Source: Chthonomonas sp. UBA2387
GTDB lineage: Bacteria > Armatimonadota > Fimbriimonadia > Fimbriimonadales > Fimbriimonadaceae
Direction: 5' to 3'
Assembly (NCBI GenBank): GCA_002343445.1
Contig: DDSP01000006.1
Span: 1-13,439 of the forward strand
DNA: 13,439 nucleotides
This document shows positions 6,800 to 13,350 of the stretch, piece by piece (within the stretch, counting starts at the first letter, position 1; every line of letters starts with the position of its first letter). Made by a program: the position numbers and the translations under genes. The notes beneath the pieces were generated by a model. The model searched no databases, was not told the origin of the DNA, and saw only the letters and a program-made list of their open reading frames with translations.

Positions 6800-7954
6800 C
6801 TACGAGAACTTCAGCGAGATGCCCCGCTTCTGAATCTCGGACACGAACTTCGTGCCGGGCATGGCGCGTTCGTACCGGATGCAGCCCGGCGCGACCAAGC
6901 CGTCGGCGATCTCCTTGGCGATGGTCGCCGTCGAGAAGCCGGTCATCCGCTCCATCGCGCTGAACCCCGTCGCGGGATCGAACTTGTCGTGGATGTCGAT
7001 CTGCAGCGTGGTGTGCTGGCCGTCCTTGGTACCCATGCCCACGCCGCGCACGATGACCTGGTCCACGTCGCTGTCGTCGCGCAGCCGGGGACCCATCAGG
7101 GTGTGGAACAGCTCGCGCGGCTGAACCTTCACGCCCCTCACGTCCACTTCCTCGGTGTCCCAAAAGCCGAAGTCCATGAAGATGCGCATCCGCTCGCAGT
7201 GGCCGGGGAACCGGATGGTCTTGTAGTCGTAATTGCGGACCTTGTCCTTGAACGAATAGGGCGCCGTGCTCGTGCCGCCGCTGGTGGTGAACGCCTCCAT
7301 CTCGCCCAATTCGGCGATGTGGATGAGTTCGAGTTCGTCCAGCGTGTCCACCAGAACGACCTCGCCGTTGCGGATGACGCGCGCCTGGTCCACATATTCG
7401 GTGACCAGCCCTTCGACGTTGAACACCAGCTTGTAGTTGAACGGCGGCTTGGGGTTCTGGGGAAGCCCGCCGCAGTACAACTTGATGGCGTCCACCTCGT
7501 CCAGGTTCTCGATGAAGTACGCGCCGAGGTTGTTCACCAGGCCGGGGGCAAGGCCCGTGTCCGGGACGATGCTGATGCCCGCCGCCTTGGCCCGCTCGTC
7601 CAAGGCGAGCGTCTTCAAGCTGACGTCGGTGTCGCCGCCCATGTCCACCATGTTGGTCTTGGCCTCGATGGCGACCTGCGCGACCTGCGGGTGCATCCAG
7701 TAAGGGACACAGCTGAGGACCACGTCCACGGGCTCCAGAAACTCCCGCAGCGAGGTCGGGTCGAGGGCGTTCGCCTGCGCCGGCACGCACAGGTCTCGGC
7801 CCACGAGCCGGTTCACCCGGTCCGCGTTGGTCTGCGATTGGTCGCGATCGAGGTCGCCCATCACGATGCGGGCGGGATTGGCGAACCGAGCCAGATCATA
7901 CGCGGCTGCGGTGCCTTGCATGCCGGAGCCAAGCACTGCGAACGTCTTGTTCAT
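6800..7954 (-). CDS. Saccharopine dehydrogenase family oxidoreductase (L-lysine 6-dehydrogenase-like)
   Basis: This encodes 384 residues. The N-terminus is a Rossmann NAD(P)-binding fold with VLGSGMQGTA (7-16), a following acidic strand end (GDLDRD, 33-38) and VVLSCVPYWMHP (78-89). The middle carries the family hallmarks VDMGGDTD (103-110) and PDTGLAPGLVNNLG (131-144), then GGLPQNPKPPFNYK (162-175), EAFTTSGGTST (220-230) and YKTIRFPGH (244-252). From recalled sequences these resemble bacterial L-lysine 6-dehydrogenase, which oxidises the epsilon-amino group of lysine, more than true saccharopine dehydrogenases or carboxynorspermidine synthases; substrate remains inferred. It should be a soluble cytoplasmic homodimer. 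Start 7954 is chosen because GAGG (7961-7964) lies six bases upstream; a GTG at 7966 is in frame but overlaps that site. No lysine-pathway genes are adjacent. Confidence 0.9.
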   Translation of the reverse strand: MNKTFAVLGSGMQGTAAAYDLARFANPARIVMGDLDRDQSQTNADRVNRLVGRDLCVPAQANALDPTSLREFLEPVDVVLSCVPYWMHPQVAQVAIEAKTNMVDMGGDTDVSLKTLALDERAKAAGISIVPDTGLAPGLVNNLGAYFIENLDEVDAIKLYCGGLPQNPKPPFNYKLVFNVEGLVTEYVDQARVIRNGEVVLVDTLDELELIHIAELGEMEAFTTSGGTSTAPYSFKDKVRNYDYKTIRFPGHCERMRIFMDFGFWDTEEVDVRGVKVQPRELFHTLMGPRLRDDSDVDQVIVRGVGMGTKDGQHTTLQIDIHDKFDPATGFSAMERMTGFSTATIAKEIADGLVAPGCIRYERAMPGTKFVSEIQKRGISLKFS

Positions 7955-7960
7955 TGTTGT

Positions 7961-7964
7961 CCTC
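7961..7964 (-). promoter_or_regulatory. Shine-Dalgarno GAGG deciding the oxidoreductase start
   Basis: On the minus strand GAGG precedes the ATG at 7954 by six bases, which favours that ATG over the in-frame GTG at 7966. Confidence 0.6.
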
Positions 7965-8053
7965 ACGAAAAACGGCCGCGCAACCTTGGCGCAGCCTCAA
8001 CCGAGGATACCAGCGGCCCCAAAACCCGGCACGGGCCGCCCGACAACCTGAAG

Positions 8054-8059
8054 TAAACT
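8054..8059 (+). promoter_or_regulatory. Possible -10 box (TAAACT) for the exported-paralogue cluster
   Basis: TAAACT (TANNNT type) lies 54 bases before the preferred start at 8114. A transcript starting about 7 bases after it would exclude the ATG at 8063 and support a downstream start. No -35 box is recognisable. Confidence 0.25.
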
Positions 8060-8113
8060 CTCATGGTCGCCAGTTTTGCCCCGACCCTGCCAATAATGCT
8101 GGGCAAAGGCCGC

Positions 8114-8779
8114 ATGCTCAACGCCATGACCCACCTCAAGACCGCGCTCGCCCTCGCCGCACTCGGATTCGGGGCGCTCGCCATGCCGCAGGCGAAGCCG
8201 CTCAAGCGGACGCACGCCCCAGGCGACAGCGCCGCCTACCGCTACGAACTGAAGATCGGCGGAGCCACCCACGCCGGAACCATGTCGCAGACGGTCTCCC
8301 GAATCGAAGCCGACGGATCGTACGTCTTGGAGAGCAAGACCCACGGTGGCGCGGCCTCCTCGGGCGTTTACATGGCGAACGGCGTGGTCAAAGAACTTCT
8401 CGGGCCCGACGTGAACGTGGCGGCCTACCGCATCGCGTTCATGACCATGTTCCAGTCGCCGCCTGCGCCCGTCCAAGCCGAAGATTTCTGGACGTTCGAG
8501 ACGCGGATGAACCCCGTCACGGGAGCCCGAGCCGTCCGCGTCGTCTACCGGGTCGAGGCCATCGAGTCGCTGGGCACGGTCGAAACGATGAGAATCCGCT
8601 TCAGCATGACCGAGACCGACGCTCCGAACCCCGCCACTTCGGATGGCACGATCTGGGTGGATACGGCAACGGGCTGGGTGGCCAAATCGCAGTTCATCTG
8701 GCGCAACGCGCCCATCGGCCCGAGCGGCGAAGGCATGGACGCGACCCTCACCATGGTCAAGGAAGGGCTGGCGTCGTAA
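8114..8779 (+). CDS. Exported protein, first copy of a three-copy paralogous domain
   Basis: This encodes 221 residues. The start at 8114 is favoured by AAAGG four bases upstream and by the signal peptide that follows (MTHLKTALALAALGFGALAMPQA, about 5-27); 8126 is an alternative and 8063 unlikely. The mature part, about 28-218, is the same domain found at the C-terminus of the caspase-like protein and in the protein starting at 10756. Shared landmarks are AYRIAFMTMF (104-113), an aromatic site EDFWTF (123-128), the strand pair ETMRIRFSMTET (157-168), IWVDTATGWVAKS (180-192) and RNAP (197-200). It is predicted all-beta and exported. The G-D/K-W style motifs of the family faintly recall DUF6263, but I cannot confirm it. 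No enzymatic residues are evident. It is divergent from the oxidoreductase gene and leads a co-directional five-gene run. Confidence 0.85.
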   Translation: MLNAMTHLKTALALAALGFGALAMPQAKPLKRTHAPGDSAAYRYELKIGGATHAGTMSQTVSRIEADGSYVLESKTHGGAASSGVYMANGVVKELLGPDVNVAAYRIAFMTMFQSPPAPVQAEDFWTFETRMNPVTGARAVRVVYRVEAIESLGTVETMRIRFSMTETDAPNPATSDGTIWVDTATGWVAKSQFIWRNAPIGPSGEGMDATLTMVKEGLAS

Positions 8780-8895
8780 CCCCGGTGCAGTCCCTGTTTT
8801 GTGTCATGATTGACGACCGAGCCACACGAAAAACGCCGATGGCTCAAGGATCAGGTCCTCAGTTCAAAGTGTTGGCAAAGCGGGCTCTAGCATGG

Positions 8896-10740
8896 ATGGC
8901 GAAAGGCGCGGCCAAGCGGTGCGCGTTGCCCGTGGCGGTCGCCCTGCTCTCGGCGGCCTCGATGGCCCAACTCGGACGCAATTGGGCGTTCGTCGTGGGT
9001 GTGGGCGATTACGAGAGCGAAGCGGTCAGCCCGATCCCGTTCGCCGTCGCCGATGCCAAAGCCGTCGCCGACGCCCTCATGCGCAACGGGTATAGCGCCG
9101 ACAGCGTCGTCCTCATGACCAGCGACGTGGAGAGCGGCAACCTTCGGCCCACCAACGTCAACATCCTGGAGCGCCTCGAAGCCCTCTCCGTCCAGATCCA
9201 ACCCCAAGACAGTTTCTTCTTCTACTACGCGGGCCACGGCATCACGCGCGAGGGCAGGCACTTCCTCGCGACCACCAACACCCGCCTTTCCACCCTCGCC
9301 ACGCTCGACGTCTCGACGCTCTCCGTCGAGGCCCTCGGCAATGCGCTCAAGAACATCCAGGCGCAGCGGGCGGTGTTCCTCTACGATGCGTTCAAGGGTT
9401 CGCCCGACCGCAACCGCGAGCAGTACGACAACTTGCTCACGCCCTCGTTCCAGCAATCGCTCATGGCCGCCTCGCGCAGCCTCTCGTTCGGCAACGCAGG
9501 AGTCGGTTTCATGGTCGCGAACGCTCAAGGCGAGCGATCGTACGACGCGGCGATGCGCAACCACTCCGTCTTCGCGTATTACGTCGTCGAAGCCCTCAGC
9601 GGCGCGGCGTTCAGCCAAGGCGAGGCGTTGAGCTTCGCGACGTTCGCCGCCTACGTTCAGAGCGGCGTCCGCACGTGGAGCGATGAAAACCTCACCACGC
9701 GCAGCCGATCGCAGATTCCCACGTTCCAAATCGTCGGTGCGCCGCGCGTGAACTTCGGCACGAGTTCCGGCGGTACGGGCATCCCGCCCATCCGACAGCC
9801 TGATCCCAACCAGGGCACGCGGCCCCCGGTCCGAAACGGACGAGCACGCGTCCAGTTCAGCACCACCCCCGAGGGCGCCCAGATCACGGTCAACGATGTG
9901 CAGATCGGCGGACGCGTGACGCCGTTCGAGTTCGAACTCAACCTCGGTGACGCCGGAGTCCAAGACATCACGGTCGTTGCCACGCTCGAAGGCTATGAAA
10001 CGGCGACCAAGGTCGTCACCGTCCGCGCCAACGAGCCCGCAGACATCCACATCGAGCTGACCCGAACCGGCGGCGGAGGCACCACCAACCCGACCACGCC
10101 GACCGGGAACCTCTTCCTCACGCGCAAAGTCAACGTCGGCGACGACTTCGTGTACACGATCAACAGCGAATCCACGTCGCAAGGCGCGAAACTCGTGTTC
10201 ACGGGCACGGACACCCAACGCGTCACGCGCGTCTCGCCCGATGGCACCTACACGGTCGAAAGCACCGTGACCGCAGCGACGGTCAAGCTCAATCAGCAGG
10301 AGCCTGTCCCGATCCCCGAGCAACCCCCGACGACGACCACCTATGCCGCGGATGGCACCATCCAGTCCATCCAAAGCGCAGCCGTGGCGTCGCCCTACCG
10401 CTATGCGCTCATGACGATGTTCATCGCGCCGGACAAGGACGTGAAGCGGGGCGACAAGTGGACGCGCGACTTCTCCGCCGACCAACAACGCGGCACCGTG
10501 GGCTCCCGAGTCGAGTTCACCGTGGACCGCATGGAACGCATCAACGGCGTCGAGTGCTACAAGATCCGCGTGAACTACCGCGAGACGGCGGGTCAACGCC
10601 CCGCAACGGCGAGTGGCTTCGTCTGGATCAGCCAAGCCGACGGCTGGCTCGTTCGGTCCGATCTCGACCTCAAGAACGCCCCCAGCGACGGCAATGTCGG
10701 CCAGTTGGACATCAAGGTGCGCGTCGAGCGCACGCGCTGA
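8896..10740 (+). CDS. Secreted caspase-like (C14) pseudo-enzyme with PEGA-like and paralogous C-terminal domains
   Basis: This encodes 614 residues. Residues 1-24 are a signal peptide (MAKGAAKR, then a hydrophobic core to ASMA). In-frame ATGs at 8839 and 8806 would add 19 or 30 residues; none has a strong Shine-Dalgarno. Residues about 28-285 are a caspase/metacaspase-like fold: RNWAFVVGVGDY (28-39), AVADAKAVADAL (50-61) and FFFYYAGHG (107-115) with the catalytic-type H114. Where the family has D-A-C, this protein has LYDAFKGS (162-169), so F166 replaces the nucleophilic Cys. Loss of peptidase activity is therefore expected. After a Pro/Gly-rich linker, residues about 316-391 form a PEGA-like beta domain (FSTTPEGAQITVND). 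Residues about 405-614 are the second copy of the paralogous domain (PYRYALMTMF 500-509, VWISQADGWLVRS 576-588, KNAP 593-596). It acts outside the cytoplasm, perhaps as a binding or scaffold protein. Confidence 0.88.
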   Translation: MAKGAAKRCALPVAVALLSAASMAQLGRNWAFVVGVGDYESEAVSPIPFAVADAKAVADALMRNGYSADSVVLMTSDVESGNLRPTNVNILERLEALSVQIQPQDSFFFYYAGHGITREGRHFLATTNTRLSTLATLDVSTLSVEALGNALKNIQAQRAVFLYDAFKGSPDRNREQYDNLLTPSFQQSLMAASRSLSFGNAGVGFMVANAQGERSYDAAMRNHSVFAYYVVEALSGAAFSQGEALSFATFAAYVQSGVRTWSDENLTTRSRSQIPTFQIVGAPRVNFGTSSGGTGIPPIRQPDPNQGTRPPVRNGRARVQFSTTPEGAQITVNDVQIGGRVTPFEFELNLGDAGVQDITVVATLEGYETATKVVTVRANEPADIHIELTRTGGGGTTNPTTPTGNLFLTRKVNVGDDFVYTINSESTSQGAKLVFTGTDTQRVTRVSPDGTYTVESTVTAATVKLNQQEPVPIPEQPPTTTTYAADGTIQSIQSAAVASPYRYALMTMFIAPDKDVKRGDKWTRDFSADQQRGTVGSRVEFTVDRMERINGVECYKIRVNYRETAGQRPATASGFVWISQADGWLVRSDLDLKNAPSDGNVGQLDIKVRVERTR

Positions 10741-10743
10741 GCG

Positions 10744-10749
10744 TAAGAT
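10744..10749 (+). promoter_or_regulatory. Possible -10 box (TAAGAT) for a leaderless internal transcript
   Basis: TAAGAT (TANNNT) lies exactly six bases before the ATG at 10756, the spacing expected if transcription starts at the start codon. It overlaps the 15-base gap after the caspase-like gene. The intervening AGGAT could equally act as a Shine-Dalgarno for read-through translation, so the two readings compete. Confidence 0.3.
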
Positions 10750-10755
10750 AGGATC

Positions 10756-11433
10756 ATGCTTGCATTGTTGTGCGCCGCGACGGCGCTCGCCCTCCAGCCC
10801 GCCCCGCAGGTCATCAAGCCCAACTTCAAAGCCGGTCAGGAGTTCCGGTTCCAGGCCAGCGCCGAGATGACGTTCGCAGGCGAGAAGGCCACAGTCTCCA
10901 CCAAGTACCGCGTCAAGATCGTCGAAGTCCGCGCCGATGGCGGATTCCTCATCGAAGCGGTCGAGACCGAGAGCAAGGCGCGCATGGGCGGACAAGACAT
11001 GACGATGCCCCCCAAGAACCCGGGCCGCACCCTCTACCGCGCCGATGGTATGCCCATGAGCCTGATGGGCGAAGGCACGGACGCCACGGGCTACCGATTC
11101 GCCCACCTGAACGCCTTCCGCTATCCCACCGAAGACGTGGCACCGGGCGCCAAGTGGACGGCCAAGGTCGAAGCCGCCAAAACGGGCCAAGTCGCAGGCT
11201 CGGGCGAGTACGAGTACCTTGGGAACGAAGCCGTCGGCGCCATCGAGTGCGCCAAGGTGCGGTTCGCGTTCAAAGAAAGCGAGGGTGCCCAGCCCGCCGA
11301 GGCCGACGGCTGGTTCTGGATTTCGCTCGAAGACGGCTGGATCGTCAAGGTGATCCGCAACGTCAAGAACGCCCCGGTGGGCAACAGCCCGACTCCCGTA
11401 AGCGTCTCCAGCACCGTCGAACGGGTCCAATAG
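10756..11433 (+). CDS. Exported protein, third copy of the paralogous domain
   Basis: This encodes 225 residues. The start is 15 bases after the stop of the caspase-like gene, with AGGAT just upstream. Residues 1-14 or so form a very short signal peptide (MLALLCAATALALQ). The mature protein aligns by eye over its whole length with the C-terminal part of its upstream neighbour: GYRFAHLNAF (112-121), VAPGAKWTAKV (128-138), AIECAKVRFAFKE (162-174), FWISLEDGWIVKV (187-199), KNAP (204-207) and a C-terminal VERV matching VERT. The resemblance to that neighbour is closer than to the first copy, which suggests a local tandem duplication followed by fusion or fission with the caspase-like gene. No catalytic motif is seen; an exported beta protein of unknown role. 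Confidence 0.87.
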   Translation: MLALLCAATALALQPAPQVIKPNFKAGQEFRFQASAEMTFAGEKATVSTKYRVKIVEVRADGGFLIEAVETESKARMGGQDMTMPPKNPGRTLYRADGMPMSLMGEGTDATGYRFAHLNAFRYPTEDVAPGAKWTAKVEAAKTGQVAGSGEYEYLGNEAVGAIECAKVRFAFKESEGAQPAEADGWFWISLEDGWIVKVIRNVKNAPVGNSPTPVSVSSTVERVQ

Positions 11434-11494
11434 GCCCATTCGAACATTCGCTTGAACGTTCCGCGCCTCTCAAGACACCAACCCTCGGAAAACC

Positions 11495-12025
11495 ATGACG
11501 GAGGACCAGAGAGGCTCCCCTGAACGGATCGCATCGGCGCAACGCGGCAATCGCGAGGCGCTGGCCGAACTCGTCCGCGAACACTACGCGGAGGTGTTTC
11601 GGTTCATCGCGAGACGCGTCGGGACCGATCTGGCCGAAGACGCCGCTCAGGAGACGTTCGTGACCGTGCAGCACCAAATCAAGCGACTGCGAGAACCCGC
11701 CAAGTTCCGAACCTGGCTCCTCTCCATCGCCCACAACCACGCCAGAAACGCCGCGCGAAAGGCCAAGCGGGAAACCCCGATGGACCTTTGGACGGCCGCC
11801 CCGAGCGCAGAAGGCGCGACGCTCGACCGCGAGGTCCTGCGAAGCGCGCTGCAGGCGCTCTCGGAAGAACACCGGCAAGTGGTGGTCATGCACGAACTCG
11901 AAGGGCTCCGCTACGCGGAGATCGCCGAAGTCCTCGGCATCCCCGAAGGAACGGTCAAGTCCCGCCTCCATCATGCGTTCGTCCAATTGCGCGCTCGCCT
12001 GACCGGCGAAGGTGGCACCCGATGA
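11495..12025 (+). CDS. ECF-type RNA polymerase sigma factor (sigma-70 family)
   Basis: This encodes 176 residues, the standard length for ECF sigma factors. Region 2 spans about 22-92, with DLAEDAAQETFVTVQ (45-59) for core binding and the RTWLLSIAHNHARNAARKAKR stretch (72-92) for -10 recognition and melting. Region 4 spans about 113-170, with the helix-turn-helix LRYAEIAEVLGIPEGTVKSR (138-157) for -35 recognition. The acidic/aromatic linker between them is short and there is no C-terminal extension. It starts 61 bases after the upstream exported-protein gene with GGAA close to the ATG, and its stop overlaps the next start by the ATGA arrangement, so it is translationally coupled to its likely anti-sigma partner. 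I found no convincing self-type promoter in the gap; the sequence there has short imperfect repeats (CGAACATTCG and TTGAACGTT). Confidence 0.95.
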   Translation: MTEDQRGSPERIASAQRGNREALAELVREHYAEVFRFIARRVGTDLAEDAAQETFVTVQHQIKRLREPAKFRTWLLSIAHNHARNAARKAKRETPMDLWTAAPSAEGATLDREVLRSALQALSEEHRQVVVMHELEGLRYAEIAEVLGIPEGTVKSRLHHAFVQLRARLTGEGGTR

Positions 12026-13182
12026 ACATCCGAGAAGACCTCAAAGCCTATCTGGACGGCGAGCTGTCGCCCCAGCGGATGGAAGAAATCCGAGCCGCCC
12101 TCGAAGCCGATCCCGCGCTGCGCGAGGAGTTGGAGTTCATGAGACTGATGGGTTTTGAAATCAAGCGTATGGCGGCGGAGCCGCACGTCGCCGGTGTCGA
12201 AGGCGCGTTGGGACGCCTCAGGGGCTTCCGATGGCCCTCCTTCGTCCGAGACCGCCGGTGGGTGCTCGCGGGCAGCGCACTGACCGTCTGCGTGGCGGTC
12301 GTCGCCGTCTCGCAGTTCTCGGGTCGTCTGGCCCCAGATTCGGACGCAACCGCTTCGATTCCCGCTGGCGCGGAACTGGGCTTTGCAGGGACGGAATCGA
12401 TGGCCAAGATGCCCGCCGAGGCGATGCAGATGGACAAGGGACGATCCCGCAGCGCCATGCCGGAATCCGTGGTGCCCGGCGACGTCGGCGGCGGAACCAT
12501 CCCCGCGCCCATACCCCAGATGGTCATCCAAACCGCCGACCTCAGCGTCACCGTCCCCTCGGCCCGCGAGGCCCTCATCGCGGCGCGGCGCATCGCGACG
12601 GGCCTGGGCGGGTTCGTCGAGAGCAGCAGCCACAGCCAGCAGCAGCAGGGCCTGCCCTACGCCCACCTCGGCATGCGCGTGCCCGCCAAGCAATTCGAAA
12701 CCGCCCTCGACCAACTCGGTGCGCTGGGCGAAGTCGTGACCCTGAACACGTCCGGCCAAGACGTCACCGAACAGGTGGTGGACGTCCAAGCCCGCATCAA
12801 GACGATGAAGGCCGAGGAGGAGCAATACCGCCTGATCCTCTCGCGAGCCAACAAGATCGGCGAAATCCTCGAGGTGAAGTCGCGGCTTGACCAGGTGCGC
12901 CAAGAGATCGAGAGCCTGCAAGCGCGGTACCAGTACCTGAGCAGCCAGGCCTCCTACTCGACGATCACGGCCACGTTCAGCGAGAAGCAGACGATGGACA
13001 AGCCCGAGGCACCGAAGGACTGGGCCAACGATTCGTGGACGAACGCGGTCCGCGGCCTGACGGCCGTCGGCCGCTGGCTGGGCGAGTGGGCCATCCGCCT
13101 GTTCGTGTTCGCCCCGATCTGGCTGCCCATCCTGGGCATCGGTTGGTGGCTCTCCCGCCGAGCCCGCCCGAAGTCCCCGTAG
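12022..13182 (+). CDS. Membrane anti-sigma-like protein fused to a periplasmic DUF4349 domain
   Basis: This encodes 386 residues. Residues 1-50 resemble the N-terminus of anti-sigma factors (REDLKAYLDGELSPQRMEEI, 4-23; then LEADPALREEL), but there is no HxxxCxxC zinc motif. A first membrane helix lies at about 80-98 (WVLAGSALTVCVAVVAVSQF), then a Met-, Ala- and Pro-rich linker. Residues about 166-322 match DUF4349: MVIQTADLSVTV, GGFVESSS, AHLGMRVPAKQFETALDQL and the long coiled coil QDVTEQVVDVQARIKTMKAE to ARYQYLS, ending in strands SYSTITATFSE. A second helix at about 358-378 (IRLFVFAPIWLPILGIGWWL) precedes a basic tail. Topology is thus cytosolic N-terminus, periplasmic sensor and re-entry to the cytosol. 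The four-base overlap with the sigma gene and the fold order support an anti-sigma role; the signal sensed is unknown. Confidence 0.9.
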   Translation: MNIREDLKAYLDGELSPQRMEEIRAALEADPALREELEFMRLMGFEIKRMAAEPHVAGVEGALGRLRGFRWPSFVRDRRWVLAGSALTVCVAVVAVSQFSGRLAPDSDATASIPAGAELGFAGTESMAKMPAEAMQMDKGRSRSAMPESVVPGDVGGGTIPAPIPQMVIQTADLSVTVPSAREALIAARRIATGLGGFVESSSHSQQQQGLPYAHLGMRVPAKQFETALDQLGALGEVVTLNTSGQDVTEQVVDVQARIKTMKAEEEQYRLILSRANKIGEILEVKSRLDQVRQEIESLQARYQYLSSQASYSTITATFSEKQTMDKPEAPKDWANDSWTNAVRGLTAVGRWLGEWAIRLFVFAPIWLPILGIGWWLSRRARPKSP

Positions 13183-13190
13183 CTGATCAA

Positions 13191-13227
13191 GGCCGCGCTC
13201 TTCGACGTCAGCCCGAGGAGCGCGGCC
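13191..13227 (+). terminator. Hairpin behind the sigma/anti-sigma genes
   Basis: GGCCGCGCTC (13191-13200) and GAGCGCGGCC (13218-13227) form a perfect 10-bp stem with a 17-base loop, starting 8 bases after the stop codon at 13182. No T-tract follows. The stem overlaps the first copy of the repeat described below, so the repeat itself may provide the transcript end. Confidence 0.55.
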
Positions 13228-13245
13228 CCAAGGCCCTTCGCATGG
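13195..13245. repeat. Intergenic repeat, first (short, diverged) copy
   Basis: This copy shares the core GCGCTCTTCGACGTCAG, then a GAGGAG/GCGGCC segment and AAGGCCCTTCGCATG with the two copies that follow, but has several changes and lacks their second half. It contains most of the hairpin at 13191-13227. Confidence 0.7.
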
Positions 13246-13248
13246 CCA

Positions 13249-13336
13249 GCGTTCGTCGACGTCAGACTGAGGAGAGCGGCCCGAGGCCCTTCACATGTAA
13301 GCGCCCAGATGCCATGCCGCGCGTCTCGAAGTCGAC
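13249..13336. repeat. Intergenic repeat, second copy (88 bases)
   Basis: From TCGACGTCAGACTGAGGAGA onward this copy is identical to the third copy for 42 bases (13256-13297 against 13358-13399). It then differs by a few bases around TAAGC, and is identical again from GCCCAGATGCCATG to the closing GAAGTCGAC. The end is separated from the next copy by 14 bases. Confidence 0.85.
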
Positions 13337-13350
13337 GCCGCACAATACCA

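Noticed and set aside
7954..8895. Long open extension upstream of the caspase-like gene
   Set aside because: It runs through the divergent intergenic region and across the exported-protein gene in another frame, reads as Arg/Pro-rich low-complexity protein, and lies before a good signal peptide at 8896.
8887..11439. 850-residue open frame on the minus strand
   Set aside because: It is antisense to the caspase-like gene and its neighbour, with the Gly/Val/Asp-rich composition usual for the reverse of GC-rich genes, and has no recognisable family.
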